Below are positions 50,353 through 59,810 of a DNA stretch of 64,000 nucleotides, piece by piece (the stretch's first letter is position 1; every line of letters begins with the position of its first letter). Origin of the DNA: Sphingobacteriaceae bacterium (GTDB taxonomy: Bacteria; Bacteroidota; Bacteroidia; Sphingobacteriales; Sphingobacteriaceae); NCBI GenBank assembly GCA_903642215.1, contig CAHJWG010000001.1, forward strand, positions 248,001-312,000. Direction: 5' to 3'. The position numbers were made by a program, and so were the translations under genes. Below the pieces are notes generated by a model. The model saw nothing but the letters and a program-made list of their open reading frames with translations, ran no database searches and was not told the origin of the DNA.

Positions 50353-51675
50353 CGTCCATGCGATGATGTAGGCAACGGCGCAAAAGGTAAACATAATGGT
50401 ATAACCGGTTTGGATATGGCCTAACGCTTTATAATAATCAAACAGCGCACCGCCGGTTTTTGATACAATTACGCCGCCGATACCGCCGGCCATACCGCCG
50501 ATGCCGATGATGGAACCGATTGCTTTTTTAGGGAACATATCCGAAACAGTGGTAAAAATATTTGCCGACCATGCCTGATGCGCCGATGCGCCGATACCAA
50601 TCAACACAACCGGAACCCAGTAAGTATAATGGCCTAAAGGTTGAGCCATCAAAATTACCAGCGGAAACAACGCAATAATCATCATTGCTTTCATCCTTCC
50701 TTCGTAAGCATTATAACCTTTTTTCAGGAAATAGGCCGGAAACCAGCCGCCGCCAATACTGCCAAACATCGTCATGCTATATAAAACAAATAGCGGAAAG
50801 GAAATTGAAGTGCCATCCATCCCGTACTGTGCTTTTAAAAAAGACGGCAGCCAGAACAGGAAAAACCACCAAACGCCATCGGTCATAAACTTACCAAACG
50901 TAAAAGCCCATGTTTGTTTATAACCCAATAGTTTGAACCAGGAAACTTTTTTCGCTTCTGTTTCAGATTCACTTGGAACGATTACTTTTTCATCCGTATC
51001 TAATAAAATATATTCCAGTTCATTTTTGGATAAGCGTTTTTGCTGCTCAGGTTTATCATAAAAAATAAACCAGAAAATCAGCCATAAAAACCCTGCACCA
51101 CCGATAATTAAAAAAGCGGTTTCCCAACCCCAGATTTTAGCAATATATGGCACGGTTGCCGGTGCCAAAATAGCACCAACATTAGCACCCGAATTAAAAA
51201 TCCCGGTGGCGAATGAACGTTCTTTTTTAGGGAAATATTCGGCTGTTGCTTTAATGGCTGCCGGAAAATTCCCGGATTCGCCAAAACCTAAAACTGCCCT
51301 CGAAAAAATAAAACCCAACACAGAAACCGACAGGCCGGTAATGCCAACCACCTCAAAAAGGGAAGCGATTGCGCCGCCAATCGGGATCGCTTTGGCATGT
51401 AAAATAGCACCGAAAGACCAGATGATTATGGCAATGGCATAACCCCATTTGGTTCCGAGTTTATCAATTAAACGACCTGCAAAAAGCATGGAAATAGCGT
51501 AAATAAACTGAAAAGCCGCCGTAATATTTGCGTAATCCGTGTTAGACCATTGGAATTCTTCTTCCAATCTGCCCGAAAGCAGACTTAAAACCTGCCGGTC
51601 CAAATAGTTGATCGTCGTAGCAAAAAACAACAGTGCACAAATCGTCCACCTGTATTTACCTATTTTCGTATCCAT
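50308..51675 (-). CDS. exuT: MFS hexuronate transporter (ExuT-like)
   Basis: A 455-residue major facilitator protein with twelve membrane segments. It begins IGKYRWTICALLFFATTINYLDRQVLSLL, the usual opening of the anion:cation symporter group to which ExuT belongs, with NYLDRQ; FGESGNFPAAIKATAEYFPKKERSFATG is also characteristic (both quoted in part). It is the last gene of the uronate operon, 4 bases after eda, which supports hexuronate as substrate. Its 3' end is duplicated at 46522-46566. Confidence 0.9.
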   Translation of the reverse strand: MDTKIGKYRWTICALLFFATTINYLDRQVLSLLSGRLEEEFQWSNTDYANITAAFQFIYAISMLFAGRLIDKLGTKWGYAIAIIIWSFGAILHAKAIPIGGAIASLFEVVGITGLSVSVLGFIFSRAVLGFGESGNFPAAIKATAEYFPKKERSFATGIFNSGANVGAILAPATVPYIAKIWGWETAFLIIGGAGFLWLIFWFIFYDKPEQQKRLSKNELEYILLDTDEKVIVPSESETEAKKVSWFKLLGYKQTWAFTFGKFMTDGVWWFFLFWLPSFLKAQYGMDGTSISFPLFVLYSMTMFGSIGGGWFPAYFLKKGYNAYEGRMKAMMIIALFPLVILMAQPLGHYTYWVPVVLIGIGASAHQAWSANIFTTVSDMFPKKAIGSIIGIGGMAGGIGGVIVSKTGGALFDYYKALGHIQTGYTIMFTFCAVAYIIAWTVMKALVPKMKAIEL

Positions 51676-51679
51676 TTTT

Positions 51680-52345
51680 TTAGATTAATCGGCAGTTTTT
51701 TACTAAATCATGTGCTTCTTTTGTAGCCGAAAAAAGCTCGTCATACAGCTTATTCTCCATTACGTTTTTGCTGATGAGTTTGCTGCCTAAACCAACCGCA
51801 CTTACGCCGGCTTTAAACCAGCCTGTCAAATTTTCTTTGGTAAGTTCTACGCCGCCGGTCGGGATAAAAAGCTGACCCGGAAACAGTTCTTTGATAGAAG
51901 TTAAAAAAGCTTCACCCAAAATATTTGCCGGAAAAAGTTTGATTAAAGCAGCTTCGTTTTCTTGTGCCAGATAAATTTCCGTTGGTGTCATGCAGCCTGG
52001 AATCCACAGTAAATCAGCTTCTAAAGCCAGCTGACCAACTTTTGGGTTTACAATCGGACTAACCATAAAATCTGCGCCCGCAGCCAGGAAATCCTGTGCT
52101 TCTTTTACCGACTTAATTGTGCCGATACCCAGTTCCAGATCAGGCATTTCTGCATCAACCATTTTCCGCATCAGCTTAAAATTTTCTAAAGCTTCCGGGC
52201 CGCGGTTGGTATATTCAAACACGCGCACACCGGCTTTATACAGCGTTCTGGTAATTTCCAGGCTCACTTCCGCATCTTTGTAAAAAAACAAAGGCAAGGT
52301 TCCCTGCTCCAAAATCAGGTTTAAGGAATGTGTTTTTTTACTCAT
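51680..52345 (-). CDS. eda: 2-dehydro-3-deoxyphosphogluconate (KDPG) aldolase
   Basis: A 221-residue class I aldolase that cleaves KDPG to pyruvate and glyceraldehyde-3-phosphate. The motif GIGTIKSVKEAQDFLAAGADFMVSP carries the catalytic glutamate region, IPGCMTPTEI binds substrate, and the Schiff-base lysine is in ALIKLFPANILG (about residue 135); PTGGVELTKENL follows. A near copy of the dispersed repeat encodes VKEA at 52096-52109. It overlaps kdgK by 8 bases. Confidence 0.95.
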   Translation of the reverse strand: MSKKTHSLNLILEQGTLPLFFYKDAEVSLEITRTLYKAGVRVFEYTNRGPEALENFKLMRKMVDAEMPDLELGIGTIKSVKEAQDFLAAGADFMVSPIVNPKVGQLALEADLLWIPGCMTPTEIYLAQENEAALIKLFPANILGEAFLTSIKELFPGQLFIPTGGVELTKENLTGWFKAGVSAVGLGSKLISKNVMENKLYDELFSATKEAHDLVKNCRLI

Positions 52346-53348
52346 TTTTAATGGTTTTGATCACTTCATCCGCGCTCATCGTTGTGGCGTCGCTTTCTAT
52401 AAATAATTTACCGTAAGCTGCGGCCGTAGCAAACTCCAATGCTTCTTTTACCGGCATTTTTTTGTACAAACCGTAAATCAGGCCGGCCATAAAACAATCG
52501 CCGCTGCCCACTTTATCTACAATTTTTGCTGCGGAATATTCCTGCGAAACCTCCAGTTTTCCATCGGTAAAAACAGTAGTGTAATATTCAATTCCCGGCT
52601 CGCCGAAACGGAAAGTATTGGCCACGTATTTACATTTTGAATAAGCTTTAATAATCGCTTCTGAAGTTTTTTTAGCGTGATTTAAATAGTTTTCTTTTGT
52701 GTCGATTTCCTGCACGTTTTCATCTAAATCCGTTCCAAGCATTTGGTTGGCCGCCCAAATATTACCCATAATCAAATCACAATATTGGGCGAGGTTTGGC
52801 ATTATTTCGATTGGGTTTTTGCCGTATTTCCAGAGTTTAGCGCGGTAATTTAAATCCAAAGAAATAAAAATGTTTTTTGCTGAAGCTGCTTTTAAAGCTT
52901 CTTCACAAACATCAGCTAAATTTTGATTAATTGCCGGACAAATTGCACTGAAATGAAACCAGGAAACATCATTAAAAACAGCATCCCAATCAATAGTTTT
53001 GGGTTGAAGTTCTGCAAAAGCCGAATAATTACGATCGTAAATTACACCGGCGTTTTTCAAATCTTTTCCTTTCGGGAGATAATAAGTTCCAATCCGGTTT
53101 CCCTGGAAAATTACAGCTGAAGTATCAACTTTTTTAGCTTGTAAATAGTTCAGAATCTGTTCTGACAACATATTTTCCGGCAACGCGGTTAAATAAGCCG
53201 AAGGCAAATCCCACAAAGCCAAAGCTGTAGCAACGTTCAACTCTGCTCCGCCAACATAAAATGGCAATGAATTTTCTTTAAGCCAGTTCCCGTCCGTGTC
53301 CGGGCAAATCCGCAGCAGCAATTCGCCAAAACTGAGTATTTTGCCCAT
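52338..53348 (-). CDS. kdgK: 2-dehydro-3-deoxygluconokinase (PfkB family)
   Basis: A 336-residue sugar kinase, starting MGKILSFGELLLRICPD just 1 base after the uxaC stop; the longer open frame overlaps uxaC and is rejected. PfkB motifs: PFYVGGAELNVATALALWDL near the N-terminus and KIVDKVGSGDCFMAGLIYGL (about residue 275) with the catalytic aspartate. It phosphorylates KDG to KDPG, the substrate of the next enzyme. An exact dispersed repeat (52439-52452) encodes PVKEAL and near sister repeats lie at 52566 and 52971. Confidence 0.95.
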   Translation of the reverse strand: MGKILSFGELLLRICPDTDGNWLKENSLPFYVGGAELNVATALALWDLPSAYLTALPENMLSEQILNYLQAKKVDTSAVIFQGNRIGTYYLPKGKDLKNAGVIYDRNYSAFAELQPKTIDWDAVFNDVSWFHFSAICPAINQNLADVCEEALKAASAKNIFISLDLNYRAKLWKYGKNPIEIMPNLAQYCDLIMGNIWAANQMLGTDLDENVQEIDTKENYLNHAKKTSEAIIKAYSKCKYVANTFRFGEPGIEYYTTVFTDGKLEVSQEYSAAKIVDKVGSGDCFMAGLIYGLYKKMPVKEALEFATAAAYGKLFIESDATTMSADEVIKTIKNE

Positions 53349-53349
53349 T

Positions 53350-54750
53350 TTAAAAGTTGAAATAATTTTTGGCGTTGTAATAGCAAATATCAGATATGAT
53401 CTTTCCAATCAGTTCCATATCATTCGGCAACTCGCCGTTTTCCACATCATCACCAAAAAGATTACATAATAACCGTCTGAAATATTCATGGCGCGGGAAA
53501 GATAAAAAGCTGCGCGAATCAGTCAGCATTCCAACAAATTTGCTCAATAAGCCCATGTTGGATAGTGCATTGATTTGCTTTGTCATGCCATCTTTCTGAT
53601 CTAAAAACCACCACGCCGAACCAAACTGCACTTTCCCGGCAACAGAACCATCGTTGTAATTACCAATCATAGTGGCTATCAATTCATTGTCCGCCGGATT
53701 TAAGTTGTATAAAATTGTTTTTGCCAGGCGATCTTCCGAATCTAAACGGTTTAAAAACTTAGAAATCTGGCGGCCCTGAGAAAAATCGCCGATAGAATCC
53801 CAGCCAGAATCAGGCCCGATTTCCTGTAATTTTCGCGCATTGTTATTTCGCAACGCACCCAAATGATATTGCTGTACCCAGCCTTTTTCGTGATCCCAAA
53901 CGGCAAACTCAAACAGTAAAGCTGAACGGAATTTCAGGTTCTCTTCATAACCGATGCTTCTTTTAGCACGTATTTTTTGGAAGATATTTCGGATTTCTTC
54001 TTCTGTATAATCCTCCGCATAAATCTGTTCCAAACCATGATCGGAAACTTTACAGCCATTTTCTGCAAAGTAATCATGACGCATTTTTAAGGCTGATAAA
54101 TAAGCATCATAACTATCTATTGCTGTATTGGTTACTTCTTCCAGCTTATTGATATAAGCGTTTAAAGCTTCCAGATCATCTGGATTCATCGCTTTATCCG
54201 GACGAAAAGCGGGCAGCATTTTCACCAATCCGCCTTCTTTTTTTAATTGCTGATGAAATTGCAGATTATCCAACGGATCATCGGTTGTACAGATCGTTTC
54301 CACCTTCATTTTGCTTAGCAAACCCTGAACAGAATATTCCGGCGTTTGCAATTTTGCTGTAGCATTATCGTAAATACTTTGTGCTGTTTTTACCGACAAT
54401 AAATCGTCAATATTAAAGTATCGCTGTAGTTCCAGATGCGTCCAATGATAAAGTGGATTTCGTAAAGTATATGGAACAGTTTCCGCCCATTTTTCAAACT
54501 TTTCGTAATCGCTTTTTTGGCCGGTGATAAAATCCTCGTTTACACCATTTGCCCGCATGGCGCGCCATTTATAATGATCGCCATAAAGCCAAACCTGAGT
54601 TATATTTTTAAAGTTGATGTTTCCGGCAACCTGATCTGGCGGCAAATGATTATGATAATCTATAATAGGTAACGACTTTGCAAACTCGTGGTAAAGCTTT
54701 TGCGCAGTTGATGTTTGCAGGAGAAAATTCTCGTCTAAAAAAGGTTTCAT
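53350..54750 (-). CDS. uxaC: Uronate (glucuronate/galacturonate) isomerase
   Basis: A 466-residue amidohydrolase-fold isomerase. It starts MKPFLDENFLLQTSTAQKLYH; IIDYHNHLPPDQVAGN carries the metal histidines (about residue 30), VETICTTDDPLDNLQFH (about residue 150) and GMLTDSRSFLSFPRHEYFRRLLC (quoted in part, about residue 415) are UxaC signatures. It converts glucuronate to fructuronate and galacturonate to tagaturonate. A near dispersed repeat encodes AKRSIG at 53954-53967. Confidence 0.96.
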   Translation of the reverse strand: MKPFLDENFLLQTSTAQKLYHEFAKSLPIIDYHNHLPPDQVAGNINFKNITQVWLYGDHYKWRAMRANGVNEDFITGQKSDYEKFEKWAETVPYTLRNPLYHWTHLELQRYFNIDDLLSVKTAQSIYDNATAKLQTPEYSVQGLLSKMKVETICTTDDPLDNLQFHQQLKKEGGLVKMLPAFRPDKAMNPDDLEALNAYINKLEEVTNTAIDSYDAYLSALKMRHDYFAENGCKVSDHGLEQIYAEDYTEEEIRNIFQKIRAKRSIGYEENLKFRSALLFEFAVWDHEKGWVQQYHLGALRNNNARKLQEIGPDSGWDSIGDFSQGRQISKFLNRLDSEDRLAKTILYNLNPADNELIATMIGNYNDGSVAGKVQFGSAWWFLDQKDGMTKQINALSNMGLLSKFVGMLTDSRSFLSFPRHEYFRRLLCNLFGDDVENGELPNDMELIGKIISDICYYNAKNYFNF

Positions 54751-54797
54751 TGGTTAATTTATTTACGCTGACACCAGCGTTAGATCAGTTTTAGGTC

Positions 54798-54811
54798 GAT
54801 AAAAGAAGCAT
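54798..54811 (+). repeat. Dispersed repeat copy between uxaA and uxaC
   Basis: Exact GATAAAAGAAGCAT in the 66-bp operon gap, 5 bases after the uxaA stop. Confidence 0.9.
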
Positions 54812-54816
54812 TCGTT

Positions 54817-56469
54817 TTACAAAGATACGCCGCGCTTCCAGGGAATAAAATCATCCTGACCATGGCGCACGGCACTTACTTCGATTTCGCCGCTGGCCAC
54901 GCGGATAACGTAATCTAAAATGCGTTCGCCGGCTTGTTCAATCGTTTCTTCGCCTTCGATAATGGTGCCGGTGTTGATATCGATAATATCGCGCATTTTA
55001 TTATACAATTTGGTATTACTGGCAATTTTTACCACCGGCGTAACCGGATTGCCCGTTGGCGTGCCCAAACCGGTAGTAAACAAAACCACGTTTGCACCGG
55101 AAGCCACTTCTGCCGTAGTCGATTCTACATCATTTCCCGGCGTGCACAATAAATTTAAGCCTGGCTTGGTTACTTTCTCGGGATAATCCAAAACTTCAAC
55201 CACCGGCGATGTTCCGCCTTTTTTAGCTGCTCCTGCAGATTTGATCGCATCGGTAATTAAACCATCTTTGATGTTTCCGGGCGAAGGATTCATGTCGAAA
55301 CCAGAACCAACTGCTTTTGCACGTTCATTATAAGTACGCATCAGATGCGAAAAACGTTCTGCATCTTCGGTATCTACACACCGATCACTCATGTTTTGTT
55401 CTACGCCGCACAACTCCGGGAACTCGGCCAGAATCACCGAACCACCGGCCGCAATCAGCAAATCCGAAGTATAACCAATGGCCGGATTGGCAGAAATCCC
55501 TGAAAAACCATCCGAGCCGCCGCACTCCAAACCGATACAAATTTTACTGATTGGCGATGGCTGCCTGCTATTTTTATTGGCCAAAACCAATCCGGCAAAC
55601 GTTTGCTTAATGGCGAGAGAAAGCAGCTCGGCTTCCGTTCCGATAGTTTGCTGATCCAGCACAAAATATGGTTTGTCAAACATGGGCGATCGCTTTTTAA
55701 TTTCTTCATCCAAAATAGAAACCTGCGCATTCTGGCAACCCAGACTTAAAACCGTTGCGCCGGCAACATTCGGATGTGTAATATAACCTGCGAGTAATCC
55801 GCAAAGCGCTTGTGCATCTTGCCTGGTGCCACCGCAACCGCCGTTATGTACTAGAAATTTGATACCATCTACATTTGGGAACAAGCGTTCTTGTTTTGCA
55901 ACCTGCTCTACATAAGGCATTTCGGCGGTTAATAGCTGCGTAACATCGCTGCCGGATTTATACATTTTGATCAGTTCCTGCGCCTGGTTGGCATAAACGC
56001 GGTTCCGGCCGTAACCCAAAGGTTTAATCAAAGCTTCTTCCAAAACCTCTAAATTCCGGTTTTCGCAAAAAACCATCGGGATCACCAGCCAGTAATTGGC
56101 CGTACCAACGCTGCCATCAGATCGCGGAAAACCATAAAAAGTACGATCTGCAAACTTGCTCACATCCGGTTTGTTCCATTCCGTATGCCGCTCGCCGATA
56201 AAGAAATCATTGGCTGCGTGATGGATGTTTTTAGTGGTTAACAAGCCTCCCGCCGGGATAAAACTTTGCGCCTTGCCAACCAGCACGCCGTACATCGTGA
56301 TATCATCATTCGGTTGGAAATCCTGTGCGGCAAACTTGTGTTTGGCCTGCACATTATCTGTTAGTATATATGTTTTATCATCATGGTTGATAACAGTTCC
56401 TTGCGGCAAATCTGTTAACGCCACAATTACGTTATCATCAGGATTTACTTTTAATACTTGGTTTTTCAT
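54817..56469 (-). CDS. uxaA: Altronate dehydratase
   Basis: A 550-residue dehydratase. The N-terminal SAF domain (VNPDDNVIVALTDLPQGTVI, about residues 5-90) is fused to the catalytic region with GFPRSDGSVGTANYWLVIP, HNGGCGGTRQDAQ (iron ligand cysteine), IGLECGGSDGFSGISANPA and LGTPTGNPVTPVVKI. It converts altronate to KDG. No dispersed repeat copy lies inside this gene. Confidence 0.96.
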   Translation of the reverse strand: MKNQVLKVNPDDNVIVALTDLPQGTVINHDDKTYILTDNVQAKHKFAAQDFQPNDDITMYGVLVGKAQSFIPAGGLLTTKNIHHAANDFFIGERHTEWNKPDVSKFADRTFYGFPRSDGSVGTANYWLVIPMVFCENRNLEVLEEALIKPLGYGRNRVYANQAQELIKMYKSGSDVTQLLTAEMPYVEQVAKQERLFPNVDGIKFLVHNGGCGGTRQDAQALCGLLAGYITHPNVAGATVLSLGCQNAQVSILDEEIKKRSPMFDKPYFVLDQQTIGTEAELLSLAIKQTFAGLVLANKNSRQPSPISKICIGLECGGSDGFSGISANPAIGYTSDLLIAAGGSVILAEFPELCGVEQNMSDRCVDTEDAERFSHLMRTYNERAKAVGSGFDMNPSPGNIKDGLITDAIKSAGAAKKGGTSPVVEVLDYPEKVTKPGLNLLCTPGNDVESTTAEVASGANVVLFTTGLGTPTGNPVTPVVKIASNTKLYNKMRDIIDINTGTIIEGEETIEQAGERILDYVIRVASGEIEVSAVRHGQDDFIPWKRGVSL

Positions 56470-56626
56470 TTTTTAATCTTGGTTTTAATTTCGTAGATAA
56501 TTGATAAAGATTGCATTAAAGCAATGTTTAAAACACAAAATGTCTGCTATCATCGAATTTAAATAGCAGCACCACCTTTAACGTCAATTCGCCTGATGTA
56601 AACGCTTATTATGCATATTTTTCTCA

Positions 56627-57640
56627 TCATGTTTCTAAGTCTATTTTGTAACTTTCAAAAGCGTTCTTACTTGTTTCGGCAAGGTCAATTTCTAGATAAT
56701 TGTGTCTAACAAATTGTAATAAGTCTTTAAAGTCCTTTTCTAACTCAAGTCTAATTTTAGCTAATATATTAAAGTCTTTCTCTGCTTGGTCACTTTGAAA
56801 AGTGTCCAGTATTAAATGGAACCGATAGTTTCTACCTGAACCATCTGGTCCATAATGCTGATAGAAAGACAATGATTTTAGCCAATTGTCTTTAAATTTT
56901 ACAAGCCTTTTCAATAATTCTTGGTCGTAAATATGAAAAGTATTGCTGTCAAGAATTGAAACAAACCCGTCTTTGAAATAAAATATTCTGCCAATTATTT
57001 TGTCGGGAATTTCTTCTATAAAATAATCAAATGTGGGAATGTGAATTGTGTTTAATGCCCATTTCAAATTACTTACATCAATACTCCGCTTTTTTTCTTC
57101 AGGTGTCTCTTTTCTTTTCTCGTCAGGTTTTAATGGTGCTTTATTGATAATAGTTTGAATCGCTATTTTCATCACTTGTGATAATTTGCTTTTTCCATCA
57201 TTATCCTTTTTATCCATTATTTTAAATGGCGTTGAACGATGCCTATCAATATCAAATGGTAGATCTGTTGGGAATATTCCATGTGCTTCATTAAATACCA
57301 TTATTATTCGTTCCCAACCTAAAGTTGCAATGGCATAACCCAGTTCTATCAATACATTTGGGTTTGGCACTCGTTTAAATTCTATCGGTGCTGAAGCATT
57401 AATAGTCGTTAGATCACAGATAAAAATGTCACTTGCCGAAATTTTGTCAAATATTGTTTTTGGAACATTAGGACTTCCTGCCGTATCTCTTGTTGCCTCG
57501 TCAATCTCTATTCTTGTGTCTTCGATTTCAATTTCAACAAAATTTGAAGCGTTACGAAGCGATTGTCTAACTGCACTAAGATTTGTTTCTTTTGGTAAGT
57601 CAGACTGCCAAGAATAAAATATAGTATGTATAGGTTTCAT
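56627..57640 (-). CDS. TIR-like predicted nucleotide-binding protein, candidate defence gene
   Basis: A 337-residue soluble protein. The first 150 residues form a TIR-like domain: IFYSWQSDLPKETNLSAVR, TRDTAGSPNVPKTIFDKISASDIFICDLTTIN (quoted in part) and NPNVLIELGYAIATLGWERIIMVFNEAHG. The glutamate in the NVLIELG segment is in the position of the catalytic glutamate of NAD-cleaving TIR domains. The C-terminal half is unrecognised. This domain type is common in bacterial anti-phage genes. It is a lone gene between uxaA and uxaB (157-bp and 6-bp gaps), is visibly more A+T rich, and contains no dispersed repeat copy, all of which suggest acquisition. Confidence 0.8.
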   Translation of the reverse strand: MKPIHTIFYSWQSDLPKETNLSAVRQSLRNASNFVEIEIEDTRIEIDEATRDTAGSPNVPKTIFDKISASDIFICDLTTINASAPIEFKRVPNPNVLIELGYAIATLGWERIIMVFNEAHGIFPTDLPFDIDRHRSTPFKIMDKKDNDGKSKLSQVMKIAIQTIINKAPLKPDEKRKETPEEKKRSIDVSNLKWALNTIHIPTFDYFIEEIPDKIIGRIFYFKDGFVSILDSNTFHIYDQELLKRLVKFKDNWLKSLSFYQHYGPDGSGRNYRFHLILDTFQSDQAEKDFNILAKIRLELEKDFKDLLQFVRHNYLEIDLAETSKNAFESYKIDLET

Positions 57641-57646
57641 TGTAAT

Positions 57647-59146
57647 TTATATCTGCTTCCCCATCGCCACCAAAGCCCCCTCCGCCATAATAACCTGATA
57701 ATCCTTCACAACCGCCGCTTCAAAACCAGGCAACAACGTTAAATCTGTGCCCCAAAGTTCGGTATTACTTAGCACCGTATGTATCCAGGTTTCTGTGGAG
57801 ATACTGTTTTTATGGGCATAAAAATAGCTTGCCTGATCGTCGTTCACCGGATAGGTTTTGCCGTTCAGCTCACCAAAATATTTTCCGTTTTCTTCGGTTT
57901 TTACGCTCATAAAAGCGATATATGCCGCAAAACCTAAAGCAATATTTGCCGGGACTTCAGTTGTTTTTTTATAGTAATTGAGCAAAACCGGCACCACGCG
58001 CATTTTCAGTTTGGCCGAATATTGAACAGTAATGGCAATCCATTGGTGCTTGATGTGCGGATTGCGAAAACGATCCAAAACCTGATTGGCAAATTCATCC
58101 GTTTGTGTTTTGCTCACTTCGTACGGAATTGCGGATGCAATTTCTTCTCGCATTAACCGACTGGCAAAACCGGAAAATACCGAATTATCCATTGCTTCTT
58201 TTACCGTACTAAAATTAGCCAAAAAAGCTAATCCGCAGCTTAAAGTGTGCGTTCCGTTCAGCATTCGCAGCTTTAGTTCGCGGTAAATTTCAATATCAGG
58301 CGCAATAATTACACCTTGATCAGCCTCGGCAAAACTTAAAACCGATTTTACTTTTTCATCGCCTTCAATCGCCCACAAACGATAAACTTCGGAAACAGTT
58401 AACAACTTATCTTCATAACCGGCTTTTTCCTGAAACGAAGAAACCGTTTCAGCATCCGGTTTCCCGGGAACTATGCGGTCAACCAACGAATTACAGAATG
58501 AATTGCTATTTTCCAGCCAAGTGATAAATGCCGAATCCAACTTATTAAACGCAGCCAGTTCCAGCAAAATAGTTTTCAGTTTATCGCCGTTGTCAACAAT
58601 CAGTTCTGTTGGAATGATGACCATTCCGCTTGCTTCACTTCCGTTAAAAGCTTTAAATCTTTCTAACAAGAACGCCAATAATTTTGCCGGAAAAGATTCC
58701 GGCGGATTCGCATCAATACTTTCTTTTACCAATTGAATCCCGACTTCCGTCGTGTTGGAAATTACAATTTTCATCTCTAAACTATGCGCGCATTTTAAAA
58801 TTTCGGGCCAGTTTTCATTAGCAGATACCACGCGACTAATTGCCGAACAAACGATATTTTCCTCAATTTTTTGTCCGTTTTCGATGCCTTTTACGCACAA
58901 AGTATAAAGTCCGTCCTGATCGTCAAACTCCGAAGAACTACCCGTAGAAGTTGATTTTACCACCACAATTCGACCATTAAAAATTCCCTGACGATTGGCT
59001 TTATCAATAAAATAATCAGGTAATCCGCGCAACAAAACACCCGTTCCGAATTGTAATACTTTTTCGGGAAGTTTAAAAATTGCAGCGTTGGGCGTAATTA
59101 ATTCCGGTTGGTTTATATATTTTAAATTATCGAAGGATAAAATCAT
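57647..59146 (-). CDS. uxaB: Tagaturonate reductase (altronate oxidoreductase)
   Basis: A 499-residue mannitol-dehydrogenase-family enzyme. NAD-binding opening VLQFGTGVLLRGLPDYFIDKAN (quoted in part, about residue 30), EVGIQLVKESI, KPDAETVSSFQ, and the catalytic region MLNGTHTLSCGLAFL (about residue 293, with the family's K/N-x-x-N-H-like motif as LRMLNGTH) are visible. It reduces tagaturonate to altronate. First gene of the uronate operon. A near dispersed repeat encodes TVKEAM at 58192-58205. Confidence 0.95.
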   Translation of the reverse strand: MILSFDNLKYINQPELITPNAAIFKLPEKVLQFGTGVLLRGLPDYFIDKANRQGIFNGRIVVVKSTSTGSSSEFDDQDGLYTLCVKGIENGQKIEENIVCSAISRVVSANENWPEILKCAHSLEMKIVISNTTEVGIQLVKESIDANPPESFPAKLLAFLLERFKAFNGSEASGMVIIPTELIVDNGDKLKTILLELAAFNKLDSAFITWLENSNSFCNSLVDRIVPGKPDAETVSSFQEKAGYEDKLLTVSEVYRLWAIEGDEKVKSVLSFAEADQGVIIAPDIEIYRELKLRMLNGTHTLSCGLAFLANFSTVKEAMDNSVFSGFASRLMREEIASAIPYEVSKTQTDEFANQVLDRFRNPHIKHQWIAITVQYSAKLKMRVVPVLLNYYKKTTEVPANIALGFAAYIAFMSVKTEENGKYFGELNGKTYPVNDDQASYFYAHKNSISTETWIHTVLSNTELWGTDLTLLPGFEAAVVKDYQVIMAEGALVAMGKQI

Positions 59147-59222
59147 TACTGGTTGTAAATCTGTTTTTAGTTGGTTTAATTAGGGCAATCAAAATTTATA
59201 CTTTGTCGCGTTGTTTCTAACG

Positions 59223-59280
59223 TATACTTCTTTTATCGGGCATAAAATCTTAATGAAATAACTGCGATAAAAGAAGCATA
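59223..59280. repeat. Inverted pair of dispersed repeats upstream of uxaB
   Basis: Exact copies at 59224-59237 and 59266-59279 face each other; arms pair over 15 bp with one mismatch and a 28-base loop. The pair lies 77 bases upstream of the uxaB start and may end transcription from the lipoprotein gene or affect the uronate promoter. A third exact copy lies at 59393-59406. Confidence 0.85.
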
Positions 59281-59392
59281 TATTGGTTGATATATCCCAT
59301 GTTGCAAAGCAATTTTACATAGAATATTATTTAAATTGAGGAATATGCTGTAAGTATTTGTGCAATCGTTGCCGGAAATAATTTTTTTGGCT

Positions 59393-59406
59393 GGTAAAAG
59401 AAGTAT
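59393..59406 (+). repeat. Dispersed repeat copy after a lipoprotein gene
   Basis: Exact GGTAAAAGAAGTAT, 35 bases after the stop of the gene at 59442-59801. Confidence 0.9.
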
Positions 59407-59441
59407 TGTGTTTTTGAAGAAGTTGTATAAACGAATTTTGA

Positions 59442-59801
59442 TTAGTTACACATATCTTCCGGGATTTCCCGCGTAATTTTCTGCACTTTGGTCACTACCA
59501 TTGTGCTGTCAAACTCCGCGCCGATTCCTTCCTGGCCAGAACGCTTTTTAATGGCTTCCACTTCTACATAAACCGGTTCGTAGGGTTTTTCAAAGTTCAT
59601 GTTAGAATATTGCAGTTCTAATTTACCCGAACTGTCTTTTACCCAATATTCGCGGCCGGTACTGCATTCTTTAAAAGATTTTACTTCCAAACCGAAGCTG
59701 TACAGACCCTTATAAACTGCCGGTGCCGGCCGACTATGCTTGTTGCACGTGCAGCTCCCCAGCATTGCAATCATACATCCGATGAAAAAAATTCTTTTCA
59801 T
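59442..59801 (-). CDS. Hypothetical lipoprotein
   Basis: A 119-residue lipoprotein precursor with lipobox MLGSCTC (cysteine at about residue 17). The mature part contains FGLEVKSFKECSTGREYWVKD and several acidic and basic stretches ending EIPEDMCN. I do not recognise the family; the two later cysteines (KECS, DMCN) may form a disulfide. It starts 9 bases after the permease gene stop, so the two are probably one operon. Confidence 0.75.
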   Translation of the reverse strand: MKRIFFIGCMIAMLGSCTCNKHSRPAPAVYKGLYSFGLEVKSFKECSTGREYWVKDSSGKLELQYSNMNFEKPYEPVYVEVEAIKKRSGQEGIGAEFDSTMVVTKVQKITREIPEDMCN

Positions 59802-59810
59802 GCCGCTAAG

